Positions 1 to 10,474 of a stretch of DNA of 64,000 bases are shown piece by piece; position 1 is the stretch's first letter; each line of letters starts with the position of its first letter. The position numbers and the translations under genes are program-made. The notes under the pieces are model-generated. The model was given only the letters and a program-made list of their open reading frames with translations, did no database searches and was not told the DNA's origin. Origin of the DNA: Blastomyces gilchristii SLH14081 (lineage: Eukaryota > Ascomycota > Eurotiomycetes > Onygenales > Ajellomycetaceae); contig NW_003101665.1 in the NCBI RefSeq assembly GCF_000003855.2, positions 1,252,013-1,316,012 on the forward strand, written 5' to 3'.

Positions 1-1198
1 TTGTTGAAACATTACATAGGGCGACATCTGATTGCCAGTCAACTGGAGTTGTAAGAATTGTGCAAGGTAGCTGGGAGCTTCATCAACTATATGACCCGCC
101 AGTCATCGAGGCGTCATTTGAAGGTAGTAGTCCTCAAACCTAGCTCAATTGGTCTGATCCCCTTCACTAACTTTTCTTCCTCTGGTAGATTATTTGAAGA
201 CCTTGGTTTCTTTAGGAGTTTCAACACTAGCGCATATTATCATAATAATCAAGGCGCTGCTTCCTTACCTTGTGTTCCTTGGAGCATTTGAGCTATTTGT
301 CCTATGGAACGGAGGTGTAGTTTTAGGTAGGCCTATAAATTTAACATTCAATCCAAATAGCTTTTTTGTTCTCATGCTAATTATTACTCCTGTAGGCCAC
401 AAGGAATTCCACACAGCAGGCTTACATCTCCCGCAAATGCTTTACATATGGCCCTACTTCATATTTTTCTCCTGGCCAATCTTCCTCATTCCCTTTGTGA
501 CAACGATTCTACAACACCGCACCAAAAAAATCCTTCCCAGTGTAAAAACCGCCGCAATATTTCTCCCACTTATGCTCGTAGCCGTCCACCTAAACACAAT
601 TGTCCACCCGTTCACCCTGGCGGATAACCGACATTACGTCTTTTACATCTTCCGCATCCTACTTCGACATCCGGTGATAAAATATCTTGCTACACTGATA
701 TACTTCGTGTGTGGCTGGGCTGTCCTCGCAACTTTCGGTGCTACCTCCCTTCGACCATCAGCAGCATATACAGCAGCAGCAACAACAATACCAACAAGGC
801 CGCTCCAAGAAACTCAACCAACCAAGACGATAAAGCCAATTTCAGACACCGCAGGAATAGAGCCGATGAGAAACTCCCCTGTACGTGTTAGTTTCGTCCT
901 TATCTGGTTGATAGCCACTTCCCTTTCCCTCATCACCGCTCCCCTCGTTGAACCGCGCTATTTCCTCATACCGTGGGTGATCTGGCGTCTTCACGTTCGA
1001 GTGCCATCAACGTCAATAGATGGGTCGTCACATAGATCGGTAAATGCCAAGAGTTGTGATAGATTACTGTTCTATCTTCCATTAGCTTTAGAGACTACAT
1101 GGTACATTATGATCAATGCGGTTACCGGGTATATGTTTCTGTACAGGGGATTTGAGTGGCCGCAGGAGCATGGGTTAGTACAGAGGTTTATGTGGTAA
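1..1198 (+). CDS. ALG10: ALG10/DIE2 alpha-1,2-glucosyltransferase, 5'-truncated
   Basis: This enzyme adds the third, terminal alpha-1,2-glucose to the dolichol-linked oligosaccharide in the ER membrane, using dolichyl-phosphate glucose. The gene runs off the left edge. The visible part is two exons, 1-123 and 189-1198, joined over a 65-bp intron (124-188, donor GTAGTA, branch CTAAC, acceptor TAG). The junction reads ..ASFEDYLKTLVSLG.., and about 376 C-terminal residues are visible. The family hallmark HPFTLADNRHYVFYIFR lies mid-protein, followed by the conserved LVEPRYFLIPWVIWRLH and the C-terminal TGYMFLYRGFEW. Several hydrophobic spans fit a multi-pass ER membrane protein. A Thr/Pro-rich hydrophilic loop separates the last membrane blocks, as is common in fungal homologues. 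The stop is TAA at 1196-1198. The identification is secure; the missing N-terminus cannot be judged. Confidence 0.92.
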
Positions 1199-3531
1199 CG
1201 GTTTCATTTGGGCAATTTTAGGGGAGTGTTTTTATTTTTATTTTTAAGTGGTGAGATTTAAATGGTTTTGAAGTATTAGAGAAACGCATGCGGGAATATA
1301 GTCGCCAGCATTGCAGAAGAATGGGTTTGGTATAAAATCAAATGAGAAGTGTATATTACAAGTGGATTTGTCCCCAGTTCATTCAGGTAATTAGATACTT
1401 TTGTATAGTATATATTCGAGATAATTTCACAGCCTGCCTCGCTGAAAAAGTTCTGGGCTGTTCGAAGCTTCTTTATCTCTATGATGCTCAATTCGTGGCA
1501 TCAGTTTTAAGAAATAAAGAATATAAAATGAGGGCTCATCTGAGCAGGATGTTTCGCGAATTGTCAAAGACACACAGTGAGTGATGAAAAGTAGTCGTGT
1601 CCCTGAGGCAATAGCTAGCAACGAATCCCGTCTGATTTAAATAGGCAACAAAAGCCCTTATATTTGAAGAGATATCCAACTTCAATCGAAATTTGTCCGA
1701 TTTGTAGCGATATTGGGCGGATTGCCGAATACGGCCGTTGCGTTTGAGGTCATCTACAGTTATCTCATGCCAGTACGAGCCGAAATAAGATAGCTGATCT
1801 CTCCGTCTTGGAGGAGGCATGAGTCAATGTCAGTGTAGGGCATCATCGTACTATCTGCGAGTAGGCCGCTAGACCCGTAATCCGACCAGGTGCCGGACTC
1901 CATGTCCCCTGACATAGCTAGGCCGAGGGCTGATTGTCGCGAACCGGGCGTTGGCACTGAGTAGGATAGATTTAGATATGTGGTGCCTGTGATGAGATAA
2001 GAATGAAACCATATACGCGACTGGAGAAGCAAGACGTGAATACAGTTCAAGAGCAGAGTGCAATGTATAGAAATATACGTCTCCATCACATCCAGAACTT
2101 ACCGATAAATCATTACGATCTGGGGGGATCAATGGACGATCCCCCCCAGGTATCACTGACCCTAGGCTACACATAATCCAGATACGGCCGACCCTGAAGC
2201 AATTGCAATTTTATTCCCTGTGAAAAGCCTGAAGTACTTCCCGTCAGAAGCTCTCTGAATGAGAATGGGGTCCCCGACATGGAATGCCCCCTGAAAACGG
2301 CCCTGGGGTAGCTTAGACATGTGTCAATTGGAAGAGGAGAAGGATGAGAAGAACGAACGCCGAGAAAAGAAAAAGAACAGAAAAGACGGAACATTCAGAA
2401 CCAAACTAGGGGGTAGCGGTAAATAATGATATGACAGAAGAAATGTTAGAGTATTGCCATTCAGTATGGACTGGCAACGCGACAATGGCCAAAACTGTAT
2501 TGTTCACACCCAAGCGCCAGCCATCGTGATTCAAAGAGGTGTGACGATCCACAACGGTCAGAAACAGCCAGACTGAAGGTTGTACATACGTTAAATGGTG
2601 AGAGACTGCTATATGCTAATGACCATAGCCCACAATCAAAGACCAGATATTTAAACAGAGACGACCTGTGTGGAACTTGCCCTATCTTCAAAGACTGAAG
2701 ATTTCAAGTTGATTTCGAAATAATGTTGCGATGTGCATGTACCGGACAGCGTATGTAGAGTATTTCGACTGGCAACCTGGAAGCATCAACGACACTCTAA
2801 GTACCATAGGCAGAAACATTTTCCTAACTGGCCATGGCACCCTGGTAGGGCTTTTCAAAACGTAAATAGTCTGGTAGGCTAATGGTTCCCACTGGGAAAC
2901 GTCTTGCTGGCTGCCATAGGGGCTCTTCTTGTGCATGGATCGACTGCATTGCTGTGGCGAATATCGATCTCCCACAAAACCTTGTCATACTGGGAAAAAG
3001 CATGAAGCACATCGATTATTTGGTGTAACTAATTTTCATCGGAAGCGTAGTGGAGATGAAAGATATATGACGCTGTCTGGACAGGATCAGGAATCAGCTT
3101 TGGAGACTCAGGGGCTCGATCAGGTGATATCCAGAGCCCTAGAATACAACTTTTATTCTCAGCCAGAACCAGGGGTCGCAGCTTACGATCTGCTCTCGTA
3201 CGCAGACAATGAGCATATATGCGGATCACGGAGAAAGCATACATATATTCTACATATTTCCCCATTCAGGCTCCCCGGGTAGGGGACCCAAAAGCTTGGG
3301 AGCGGCACTTGACAACTAGATATTTCGCGGCGGGACCTACAAGATCCATTGAAACCGGAGTTTCGACGTCACATAGACAGAAATCCTGGACTTCTTGTAG
3401 ACATTATATATTAGCGATAGACATATGTAAGTAACTGAATGGTACGAGCAGTATAAACAGCCCCCACCCCCCAAAACGACCCTTGAAGATTTTCAATAGA
3501 TCCCAGAAATCCCACCTCTCGATCAATATAA
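1199..3531. other. Intergenic stretch without a recognisable gene
   Basis: These 2.3 kb lie between the convergent 3' ends of ALG10 and the P450 gene. Reading frames are short, overlap on both strands and match no family I know. A short imperfect hairpin lies at about 2120-2149. No reductase-like remnant is visible just past the P450 stop. It may hold 3' UTRs and decayed sequence. Confidence 0.5.
2120..2149. repeat. Short G/C hairpin
   Basis: The arm CTGGGGGGATC is followed after a 7-nt loop (AATGGAC) by GATCCCCCCCAG. This is a near-perfect inverted repeat of about 11 bp with one extra C. No gene is attached to it, so its function is unknown. Confidence 0.55.
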
Positions 3532-4966
3532 TTAACGCTCCCTAGGCCCAGCCAAGGCAAAGAACTCCAGGGGTCGAACGCAGAATGCCCCATTTGCTAT
3601 CAATTTGTAATCCTTATTCGCGAGGGTCAAATCAACCTTCCGCAGTATGCTTATCAAGGTAATCAGACACCACTGCCACGCAGGAACATGTCCAAAGCAT
3701 CGACGCTTCCCGTTCCCGAATCCCTTCTTTACACCAGATGGCAACTTATCATACGCTTCTCCGAGCATTCGTTCCGGTTTAAAAGCTTCTGGTTCGTTAA
3801 ATACAGCAGGGTCGCGGTTGACGGCTGCTAGAACAGCGATCATAGGCTGCGTTCGTGAGATCTGATACTTGCCGCCTGCAAGTTGAACTTCTCCTGGTTC
3901 ATCGGAGGGGATGGGTTCGATGTTAAAGGCGGGAGCGACGGCAGATAGGCGGAACGCTTCTCGAAGAATTGCTTCGCAGTATGAGAAGTTGGACAAATTG
4001 GACGAGGTAATTTCGCCGTTAGCACCGAGAATAGAATCGATCTCGCCCCGGGCTTTGGCGATTTCTTCTGGATTTTTGAGCAGGTAGTACACAGCGAATG
4101 CGACCAAGCAGGGGGCGGTGGCGGAACCTATGTAGATGTTGATTATTTCATCAATTACCCTTTCTTCGCTCAACTTCTCACCCGTTTGTGGGTCAGGGTT
4201 GTTGAGGAGGGCGTTGAGCATATCTTTCCTTGCAGTTGATTCAGACTTCTGGGTTGTGATAATTTCGGCTGCAAAGTTGCGCATGGTTTTGATGTCCTTG
4301 TCGAATTTACGTTGATACAAAAGGCGATTTAGAAGTTTGGGGCGGTTTGGCCGTTTCATTGCTTCGAGGGTAGAATTTTGCATTGCTCCAATCATAGCTG
4401 GTTCAGGACCCCCGAAGTAATTGGCAGACTGATTAAAATAGCAGGCTAGGATCGCTTGAAGATCTGAACGCTGCAAGTCACTCGTCACATCGATACGTTG
4501 GCCTGGATCTGAGGTCCATCTGGAAACAAGAGCTGCGGCGCATTCGTTCATTTGAGCAAACATAGCTTCCGCGGCGGATGAAGTTACTAGAGGCGCCATG
4601 ATCCGGTGCGCTACGTCCCAGCTCTGCTCATGGTGGTAGGCGGTGAAAAGAGAGTCATGCACTGCTCGACGGATCTCAACGATGGGGCCAGTGACGCATT
4701 TGCGGAATCGTGTTTCGTCACATATTTCTTCGAGGAGAGCGGCGCTGCCAATGAAAACGATTTGGTGACCGAGGGCATTGACCTTGTAAATCTCTCCTAC
4801 TCTATAATCAGAACTCCCTTACCGTTGTAGGCTAGCGAGAGATATCCCTTGACATACCGTATTTGTCCGCGAGAGACTTTAACGAACCCCATGTATCCTT
4901 CGGGTTGATGTCGAATATGTTTCCCAAAAGAGGGACACCTGGGGGTCCAGGGATGGGAGTCGTCAT
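3532..4966 (-). CDS. Cytochrome P450, CYP505-like heme domain lacking the reductase
   Basis: Two exons, 4966-4858 and 4796-3532, flank a 61-bp intron (donor GTATGT, acceptor TAG) and give 457 residues. The start is MTTPIPGPPGVPLLGN, the proline-rich hinge of cytosolic fatty-acid hydroxylases, with no membrane anchor before it. The sequence follows the heme half of self-sufficient CYP505/BM3 enzymes: KDMLNALLNNPDPQTGEKLS in the middle, the ExxR motif in LREAFR, PER in FKPERML, and heme loop FGNGKRRCFG with the Cys ligand. It stops just after the heme domain, so the usual C-terminal FMN/FAD/NADPH reductase is absent and electrons would have to come from a separate reductase. The I-helix reads IGSATA where the family has AGHETT, so the acidic residue of the proton relay is Ala while the following Thr is kept. 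A fatty-acid substrate is likely from family membership but unproven. It may have altered or lost activity. Confidence 0.85.
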
Positions 4967-6189
4967 CTTTAGTTGGAGGTCAAAACGCTTAAAGGCATAC
5001 CGCTGTGGTGATTCCAGGGCCAGCGAAGGCAAGGTCTCGAATGTATATATACGCCAAAATTGAACACCCCAAGCAAGAGAGATGTGATTGAATTTAAAGA
5101 AAACGGAATAGAAACGGGCGCCGAAAACGAAGTTTTAAAAATGGCTGACGACGCTGTTATCCTCGCACGCTTTACCCAGCAGATAGCGGGCCAAAAAAAC
5201 GAACCTGCATTGAGAACAAATCGCGGGCTCATGTTGGACAATGCAGCTTCATGGATCGATGACAGCCCAATCGTAGCGCAACACCCAATATTTGGATATG
5301 CCGCTGATCGAATCAGGATGGGGATGAAGTGATAATATTGTGCAGGGTGGCGCCCAGCTCGGACGATCTCTCTGCATGCTGATGGATCTATTGAATCGAT
5401 TTAGCTGGGAATCGTGTCCGGTTGGCGCTCGGCACTGGCCAGCAACACCGGCCCACCGGCGGTATTGGCTGATCAAAACCCGCAAGCTTGTGTCAAGTCA
5501 ACATCCGGCGCCTGCGACATCTCTGGCGGCTTGTCGCCGACATTATCACCATGATTCATCATGACAATGCATCCTGCAGATGGCACCTAACATAATCCGT
5601 ACGCAGTAAATAGCAACGGGGGTTTCATTAATTGCACATTACACGGGAATGTGGCTGGAGAAGTCTGGAAACGACGCGAACAGGAAGATGCTACTTAAGT
5701 ACCCCTCATAAGCCAGACACAGCTTGTAGGATTCTCTCCAACACACTACACAGTAGTTACGGAGTAGAGGTTGCTTACTTATCTTCAAAAAAAGTTCAGT
5801 CAGTTCAGTATAACTTCTGGCCAATTATGGAGTGGTTTGGCAGGAGAGGCAGTTGAGAGCGGATTAACTCCCGGCCCGGAGCCAGCGGACAATGCGGACA
5901 ATCACCCGTGGCGGAGCTTTAGTTCTTCTACATAGTAGAGTACATTCAGAGCTTGCAACAGTAGTTAGCACGACAACAAGCACCCCAGACAAACACTAAT
6001 TCACAATGGCCTCAATTCTCTGCTCAGCTTAGGTGTGTATAAATTGCGCACTAGAACTCTTTTTTAAATTTCTCTCTACCTCCCATCCACCTCCCTTCTA
6101 CTTCCACCCCAAGCAACTCTCCTCCGGCAACCCTGAACTTTCCCACGGCTAGCGAACTAGCCAAAGCTTCACCAGAAAAGAAAGAAGCC
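4967..6189. other. Divergent intergenic region between P450 and JIP5
   Basis: These 1.2 kb hold the two divergent promoters. Small frames here look random. One TACGGAGTA copy sits at 5758-5766. A C/T-rich leader (about 6060-6120) precedes the JIP5 start. Confidence 0.5.
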
Positions 6190-7545
6190 ATGTTCGACAA
6201 CGTGTGCAGCCTCCCTCTCTCCAGCGACCTGTTTGCGCAGGCAATACATCCCACCGAGCCTCTTTTTGCAGTTGGTCTTTCATCGGGTCATGTTCAAACA
6301 TTTCGCATTCCTCCAACAAATGACGGCTCGACTGGGTTGAAAAATGGCTTTGGACACATCGACACAGCTTGGAGAACAAGACGACATAAAGCCAGTTGTC
6401 GGTGCTTAGGGTTTGGGATTGATGGCGAGACACTTTATTCAGCGGGCGCAGATGGTTGGGTTAAAGCTGCAAAAGCAGAGACTGGCGTAGTAAATTTGAA
6501 GATTGCGGTTCCACGACTGGGGGAAGGGTATGTGCTTGCGCCCGTTTACCCTACGGCTCTCATTGGCTTTTCCGACATATATTCTCTTTTTACAATTTCC
6601 TTAGAGCTTGGAGCTAACATATATTCTCCTGGCAGGACCCAATCCCGCATTGACCCTCCCACTGTGATTCATGCACTTTCCCCAGAGACACTTATTCTTT
6701 CAACAGACTCTGGTGCGCTCCATCTTTTCGACCTTCGTGTACCTCCCTCTTCGATTTCTCAAAAAGCGCAGCAAACTCACCACCCACACGACGATTATGT
6801 CTCTTCGCTTACACCACTTCCCCCATCTGAGGCAAGCACTTCGGGGTTTAGCAAACAATGGGTCACGACTGGTGGCACGACCATAGCGGTGACGGACTTG
6901 CGCAGAGGAGTTTTGGTTCGCAGTGAGGATCAAGAAGAGGAACTAATCAGCTCGGTCTACGTTTCTGGGTTGAAAGCGGGTGGCTCGAGTAAAGGAGAAA
7001 AACTTGTTGTTGGGGGAGCAAGTGGGGTATTGACTTTGTGGGAGAAGGGGGCTTGGGATGACCAGGATGAGAGAATTGTTGTGGATCGGCAACCTGATGG
7101 AGGCGAATCTCTCGAGGTATTATCATTACTTCCCGATAGTCTTGGAGCAGGCAAAGTCGTTGCTGTTGGCCAATCAGATGGGGCTGTCCAGTTTGTTCAG
7201 CTTGGAATCAATAAGGTCATCTCGAAGGTTGTACACGATGAGTTGGAGGGAGTTGCAGGCTTGGGATTCGATGTCGGAGGACGAATGATTAGTGGTGGTG
7301 GATCGATTGTTAAGGTCTGGCATGAGGCCGTAGAAGGTGAAGGGGACGACGAAAGTGAGGGAGAGGAACAAGAGGATCAACATCGATCTGGGAAACGGTT
7401 CATAGTGGGTAGTGATGATAATAGCGATGACGACAGTGACAATGGGGACAAGCAGGGGCAGAAAAAGCGCAAGAAGAGAAAGAAGGGCAAAGGCAAAGAA
7501 AAAAGATGTGGACCACATGTCATTGCATTTAAAGGACTTGATTGA
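6190..7545 (+). CDS. JIP5: WD-repeat ribosome-biogenesis protein JIP5
   Basis: JIP5 (WDR55 type) is a nucleolar WD40 protein linked to 60S subunit biogenesis. The start [21 protein letters not shown] and the following [13 protein letters not shown] and [12 protein letters not shown] segments are typical of fungal JIP5. Two exons are inferred, 6190-6527 and 6636-7545. The 108-bp intron has donor GTATGT, branch GCTAAC and acceptor CAG, and gives ..[20 protein letters not shown].. and a 415-residue product. The intron is a multiple of three with no in-frame stop, so retention would add 36 residues without breaking the frame. Beta-propeller repeats fill most of the chain. The C-terminus is acidic and then strongly basic ([12 protein letters not shown]), a probable nucleolar localisation tail. 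It is followed head to tail by DPH2. Confidence 0.9.
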   Translation: MFDNVCSLPLSSDLFAQAIHPTEPLFAVGLSSGHVQTFRIPPTNDGSTGLKNGFGHIDTAWRTRRHKASCRCLGFGIDGETLYSAGADGWVKAAKAETGVVNLKIAVPRLGEGYVLAPVYPTALIGFSDIYSLFTISLELGANIYSPGRTQSRIDPPTVIHALSPETLILSTDSGALHLFDLRVPPSSISQKAQQTHHPHDDYVSSLTPLPPSEASTSGFSKQWVTTGGTTIAVTDLRRGVLVRSEDQEEELISSVYVSGLKAGGSSKGEKLVVGGASGVLTLWEKGAWDDQDERIVVDRQPDGGESLEVLSLLPDSLGAGKVVAVGQSDGAVQFVQLGINKVISKVVHDELEGVAGLGFDVGGRMISGGGSIVKVWHEAVEGEGDDESEGEEQEDQHRSGKRFIVGSDDNSDDDSDNGDKQGQKKRKKRKKGKGKEKRCGPHVIAFKGLD

Positions 7546-8130
7546 GCTTGTCGAATTTTTCCACGACCGTGTTTGATACCCAGGCTTTCCTAGTTGTTGT
7601 TTCCCAACAACTTAAAACCAGCGGACGAATTTGTGGTAATACATGGACGAAATAAGTGGCGGGATGCTTTTTTTGAATTGTTTGGACATTTTTATGCTCT
7701 TGTTACTAGTGAGCGCTCTAGAGTTTCTTTTTGCTATTACATAGATTTCCGGTTCCATTCAGAACAGACACTTGAATAACTGGAGCAGGGTGATTTTTTG
7801 CCCGCTGTTGTCTAACTGTCGTATATCTGTCAAACCTTGCTTCCAGTAAACGCGCCTGTGATTTAAAGCCAACTTACTAATAATAAATACGCTGGTTCAC
7901 GGCGGGAGATTTATTTTTCATCGGACGATCGTTCCTGGCTCTTTGGGGGCGATTGCGGAGGATCTAATCAGATAAGATAAGGCCTCGAAAAAACCATCTT
8001 TAGTCATTCCACCAGGCAAAAAAAAGAGCGCCCTCTAACATCTGAGAATCCAGAAATTGACATATACAGCCCACAATATATTCTCCCTCTACAAAGCGCC
8101 TATTATCTTAGGCCTAAGATTACATCGGTC
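7546..8130. other. Intergenic, JIP5 3' end to DPH2 promoter
   Basis: These 585 bp hold the 3' UTR of JIP5 and the DPH2 promoter. No gene or repeat of note is visible. Confidence 0.5.
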
Positions 8131-9927
8131 ATGGCGACTGGCCTAGAAGCAGCCCCAATTCTTTCCACTCCGGAAACACATATTTTCGAGGCTTATAAGA
8201 ACCCCGCACCCCGCGTTACAAGGAGAATCACCGACGACGAGCTTCGCGTTAAATATGATATCGACCGCACACTGAAGGAAATAAGACAAGGAAAATGGAA
8301 ACGAATAGCCCTGCAGTTCCCAGATGATATGCTCCCGGATGCGCCGCGGGTATTTCAGCTTTTAAGCCGCGGCCTCGCAAACCTCGATAGCACCTCTTCT
8401 TCTGGGGTAAGAGATGAGGCAAACAGTGCAACCGGGGAGCTTGCAACTGATTATACTGCGAATGGAACACAAAAGGGCGATGTGGATGACGTGACGAACT
8501 CGGTGGTTAACTCGCTAAAGATTAGCGGTCCGCAGACACCGGATCATCCTCGCCTCTACATTCTTGCGGACACCTCCTACGGAACTTGCTGTGTGGATGA
8601 GGTTGCAGCTGAACACATAAATGCGGATGTAGTTGTTCATTATGGGCGAGCATGTCTATCGCCAACTGCAAGATTACCCGTCATCTACATCTTCACACGT
8701 AGGGAGCTTGATGCTGCTCCATTAATTGAAGCGTTCAAGGAGACATATCCGAATCGGGAAGAGAAGGTGGTCATTGCGGCAGATGTCACATTTGCGGACT
8801 ATGTTGAGAAAATAACATCGACACTAGCGGAGCAGGAAGGATATACAAACTTATTTGCTACATCTGTGGTTCATAATCCCTCGTCCCCGATCCCGAACCG
8901 AACCGTGCCCGGCTCCGTTAGTGACAAGCCCGAGTCGCTAAGGGAATGGCAACTGTTTCACATCTCTAACCCACCGACTGCGCTTCTCCTCACGCTTTCG
9001 TCTCGAGTTGCTACTATTCACATTTATTCAACAGATGAGGAATCAGGGCAACACGTCACAGGCACTAGAAAACCACTCCTCGCCTCCACAGCCATCACGC
9101 TGCGGCGTAGATACGCCATCCTAACTTCACTCAGCACGGTTCCCATCTTTGGAGTCCTGATAAATACGTTGAGCGTCAAAAACTATCTTCATATAGTGGA
9201 GCATGTCAAGGCCCAGATTGCCGCAGCTGGTAAGAAGAGCTACATGTTCGTTGTCGGCAAGCTGAATGCAGCCAAGGTAGCGAATTTCAGTGAAATAGGC
9301 GGTTGGGTTGTGATCGGATGCTGGGAAAGCTCACTTGTGGATAGCAGCGACTTCTGGAAACCTGTGATCACACCGTTTGAGTTGGAGCTTGCATTGAAGA
9401 GCGATATGGATCGCGTGTGGACGGGCGAATGGCAGAGCGATTACCAGGCGATTCTGGACATTACAAAAGCTAGTAACAGTATTCAGAATCCTGGCCAAGA
9501 CATCCCCCAGGACCACCCGACTAGCGATGCCAATTCCGACGACGATGGCGATGATGTTGATGCAGGGTCTGAAGAGGAGTCGGCTCCTCCAGAGTTTGAT
9601 TTGCGCACAGGGCGTTATATCTCTGTGTCCAGCACCCGCCCGATGCAGCCATCTTCAGTGCCTACTTCTTCCAATACACCAGGCCCATCCGCACAGGCTG
9701 GAGGATCAAAGGCTCTTGCCAAACGGCAAAACGCTGACTTGGCGACCATAAACGGAGTGCTATCTCCAGGGGCAGAGTTTCTTCGTTCACAGAGAACGTG
9801 GCAAGGACTGGGGAGCGATTTTGATATCAGATATGAAGAAGATGGGGAACAGGGTGCGGCGGTTGTGGAAGGACGTAGCGGGATTGCCCGTGGCTACACT
9901 GTGGGAGAAATCGAGAATAGACATTAG
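8131..9927 (+). CDS. DPH2: Diphthamide biosynthesis protein DPH2
   Basis: DPH2 partners DPH1 in the first step of diphthamide synthesis, transferring the 3-amino-3-carboxypropyl group of S-adenosylmethionine to a histidine of elongation factor 2. This is a single open frame of 598 residues with no intron. The N-terminal YDIDRTLKEIRQGKWKRIAL, the block LADTSYGTCCVDEVAAEHI and HYGRACLSPTARLPVIYIF are diagnostic. Cysteines at about residues 153/154, 175 and 397 (IGCWESS) match the conserved Cys positions of the family, which hold an Fe-S cluster in the DPH1-DPH2 dimer. A Ser/Asp-rich insert near residue 460-480 (..SDANSDDDGDD..) is of low complexity. The start codon gives the expected N-terminus. 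The assignment is secure. Confidence 0.95.
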   Translation: MATGLEAAPILSTPETHIFEAYKNPAPRVTRRITDDELRVKYDIDRTLKEIRQGKWKRIALQFPDDMLPDAPRVFQLLSRGLANLDSTSSSGVRDEANSATGELATDYTANGTQKGDVDDVTNSVVNSLKISGPQTPDHPRLYILADTSYGTCCVDEVAAEHINADVVVHYGRACLSPTARLPVIYIFTRRELDAAPLIEAFKETYPNREEKVVIAADVTFADYVEKITSTLAEQEGYTNLFATSVVHNPSSPIPNRTVPGSVSDKPESLREWQLFHISNPPTALLLTLSSRVATIHIYSTDEESGQHVTGTRKPLLASTAITLRRRYAILTSLSTVPIFGVLINTLSVKNYLHIVEHVKAQIAAAGKKSYMFVVGKLNAAKVANFSEIGGWVVIGCWESSLVDSSDFWKPVITPFELELALKSDMDRVWTGEWQSDYQAILDITKASNSIQNPGQDIPQDHPTSDANSDDDGDDVDAGSEEESAPPEFDLRTGRYISVSSTRPMQPSSVPTSSNTPGPSAQAGGSKALAKRQNADLATINGVLSPGAEFLRSQRTWQGLGSDFDIRYEEDGEQGAAVVEGRSGIARGYTVGEIENRH

Positions 9928-10474
9928 AAAGATATATCCGTATACTAGGACTGATTTAAATCATATGTATAAAAAAAAATAAGATACAGCATCTCCTGTG
10001 CTCTCGTCACATGAAATACACGCCGCTTATATCTTTTAAAGCCGGACCAAAGTCAATGTCACGTGATTCTGACGTGGCATGGCGAGATTCCGCATAATGC
10101 AATCTCGACGACACAATTAATGACGCTTTACATCAATGGTGTGGAGGGAACAGCGGGAAGTCCCTTTTACGTCGCACTGAGAACACTACAGCTATTACAT
10201 TCCGTTAAAGGAAACGGTCTCGGGCGAAACCTCTCTTTGCTGCCAAACACGGGTTATTGAGTGCTCAGCTTCAGTTCACCCCGGTTACAGACCTGTTAAA
10301 TGTTTGCACATTTTTTGATCGCGTCTTGCAGCCCATATCCCCATATTTCCGTATCCCCAATTTGAGTCTCTTCCTTTGGCAGCTTATGATGGTTCTGTCC
10401 GTGTTCTGCTGCACACCACCACACAACCACCAGGCTTCCGTTCAGCCTCCCCTCACTTCTACCGTCACGTCACC
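9928..10474. other. Intergenic, DPH2 3' end to the next promoter
   Basis: These 547 bp are A/T-rich just after DPH2 and include a pyrimidine-rich leader before the next ATG. No feature is recognised. Confidence 0.45.
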
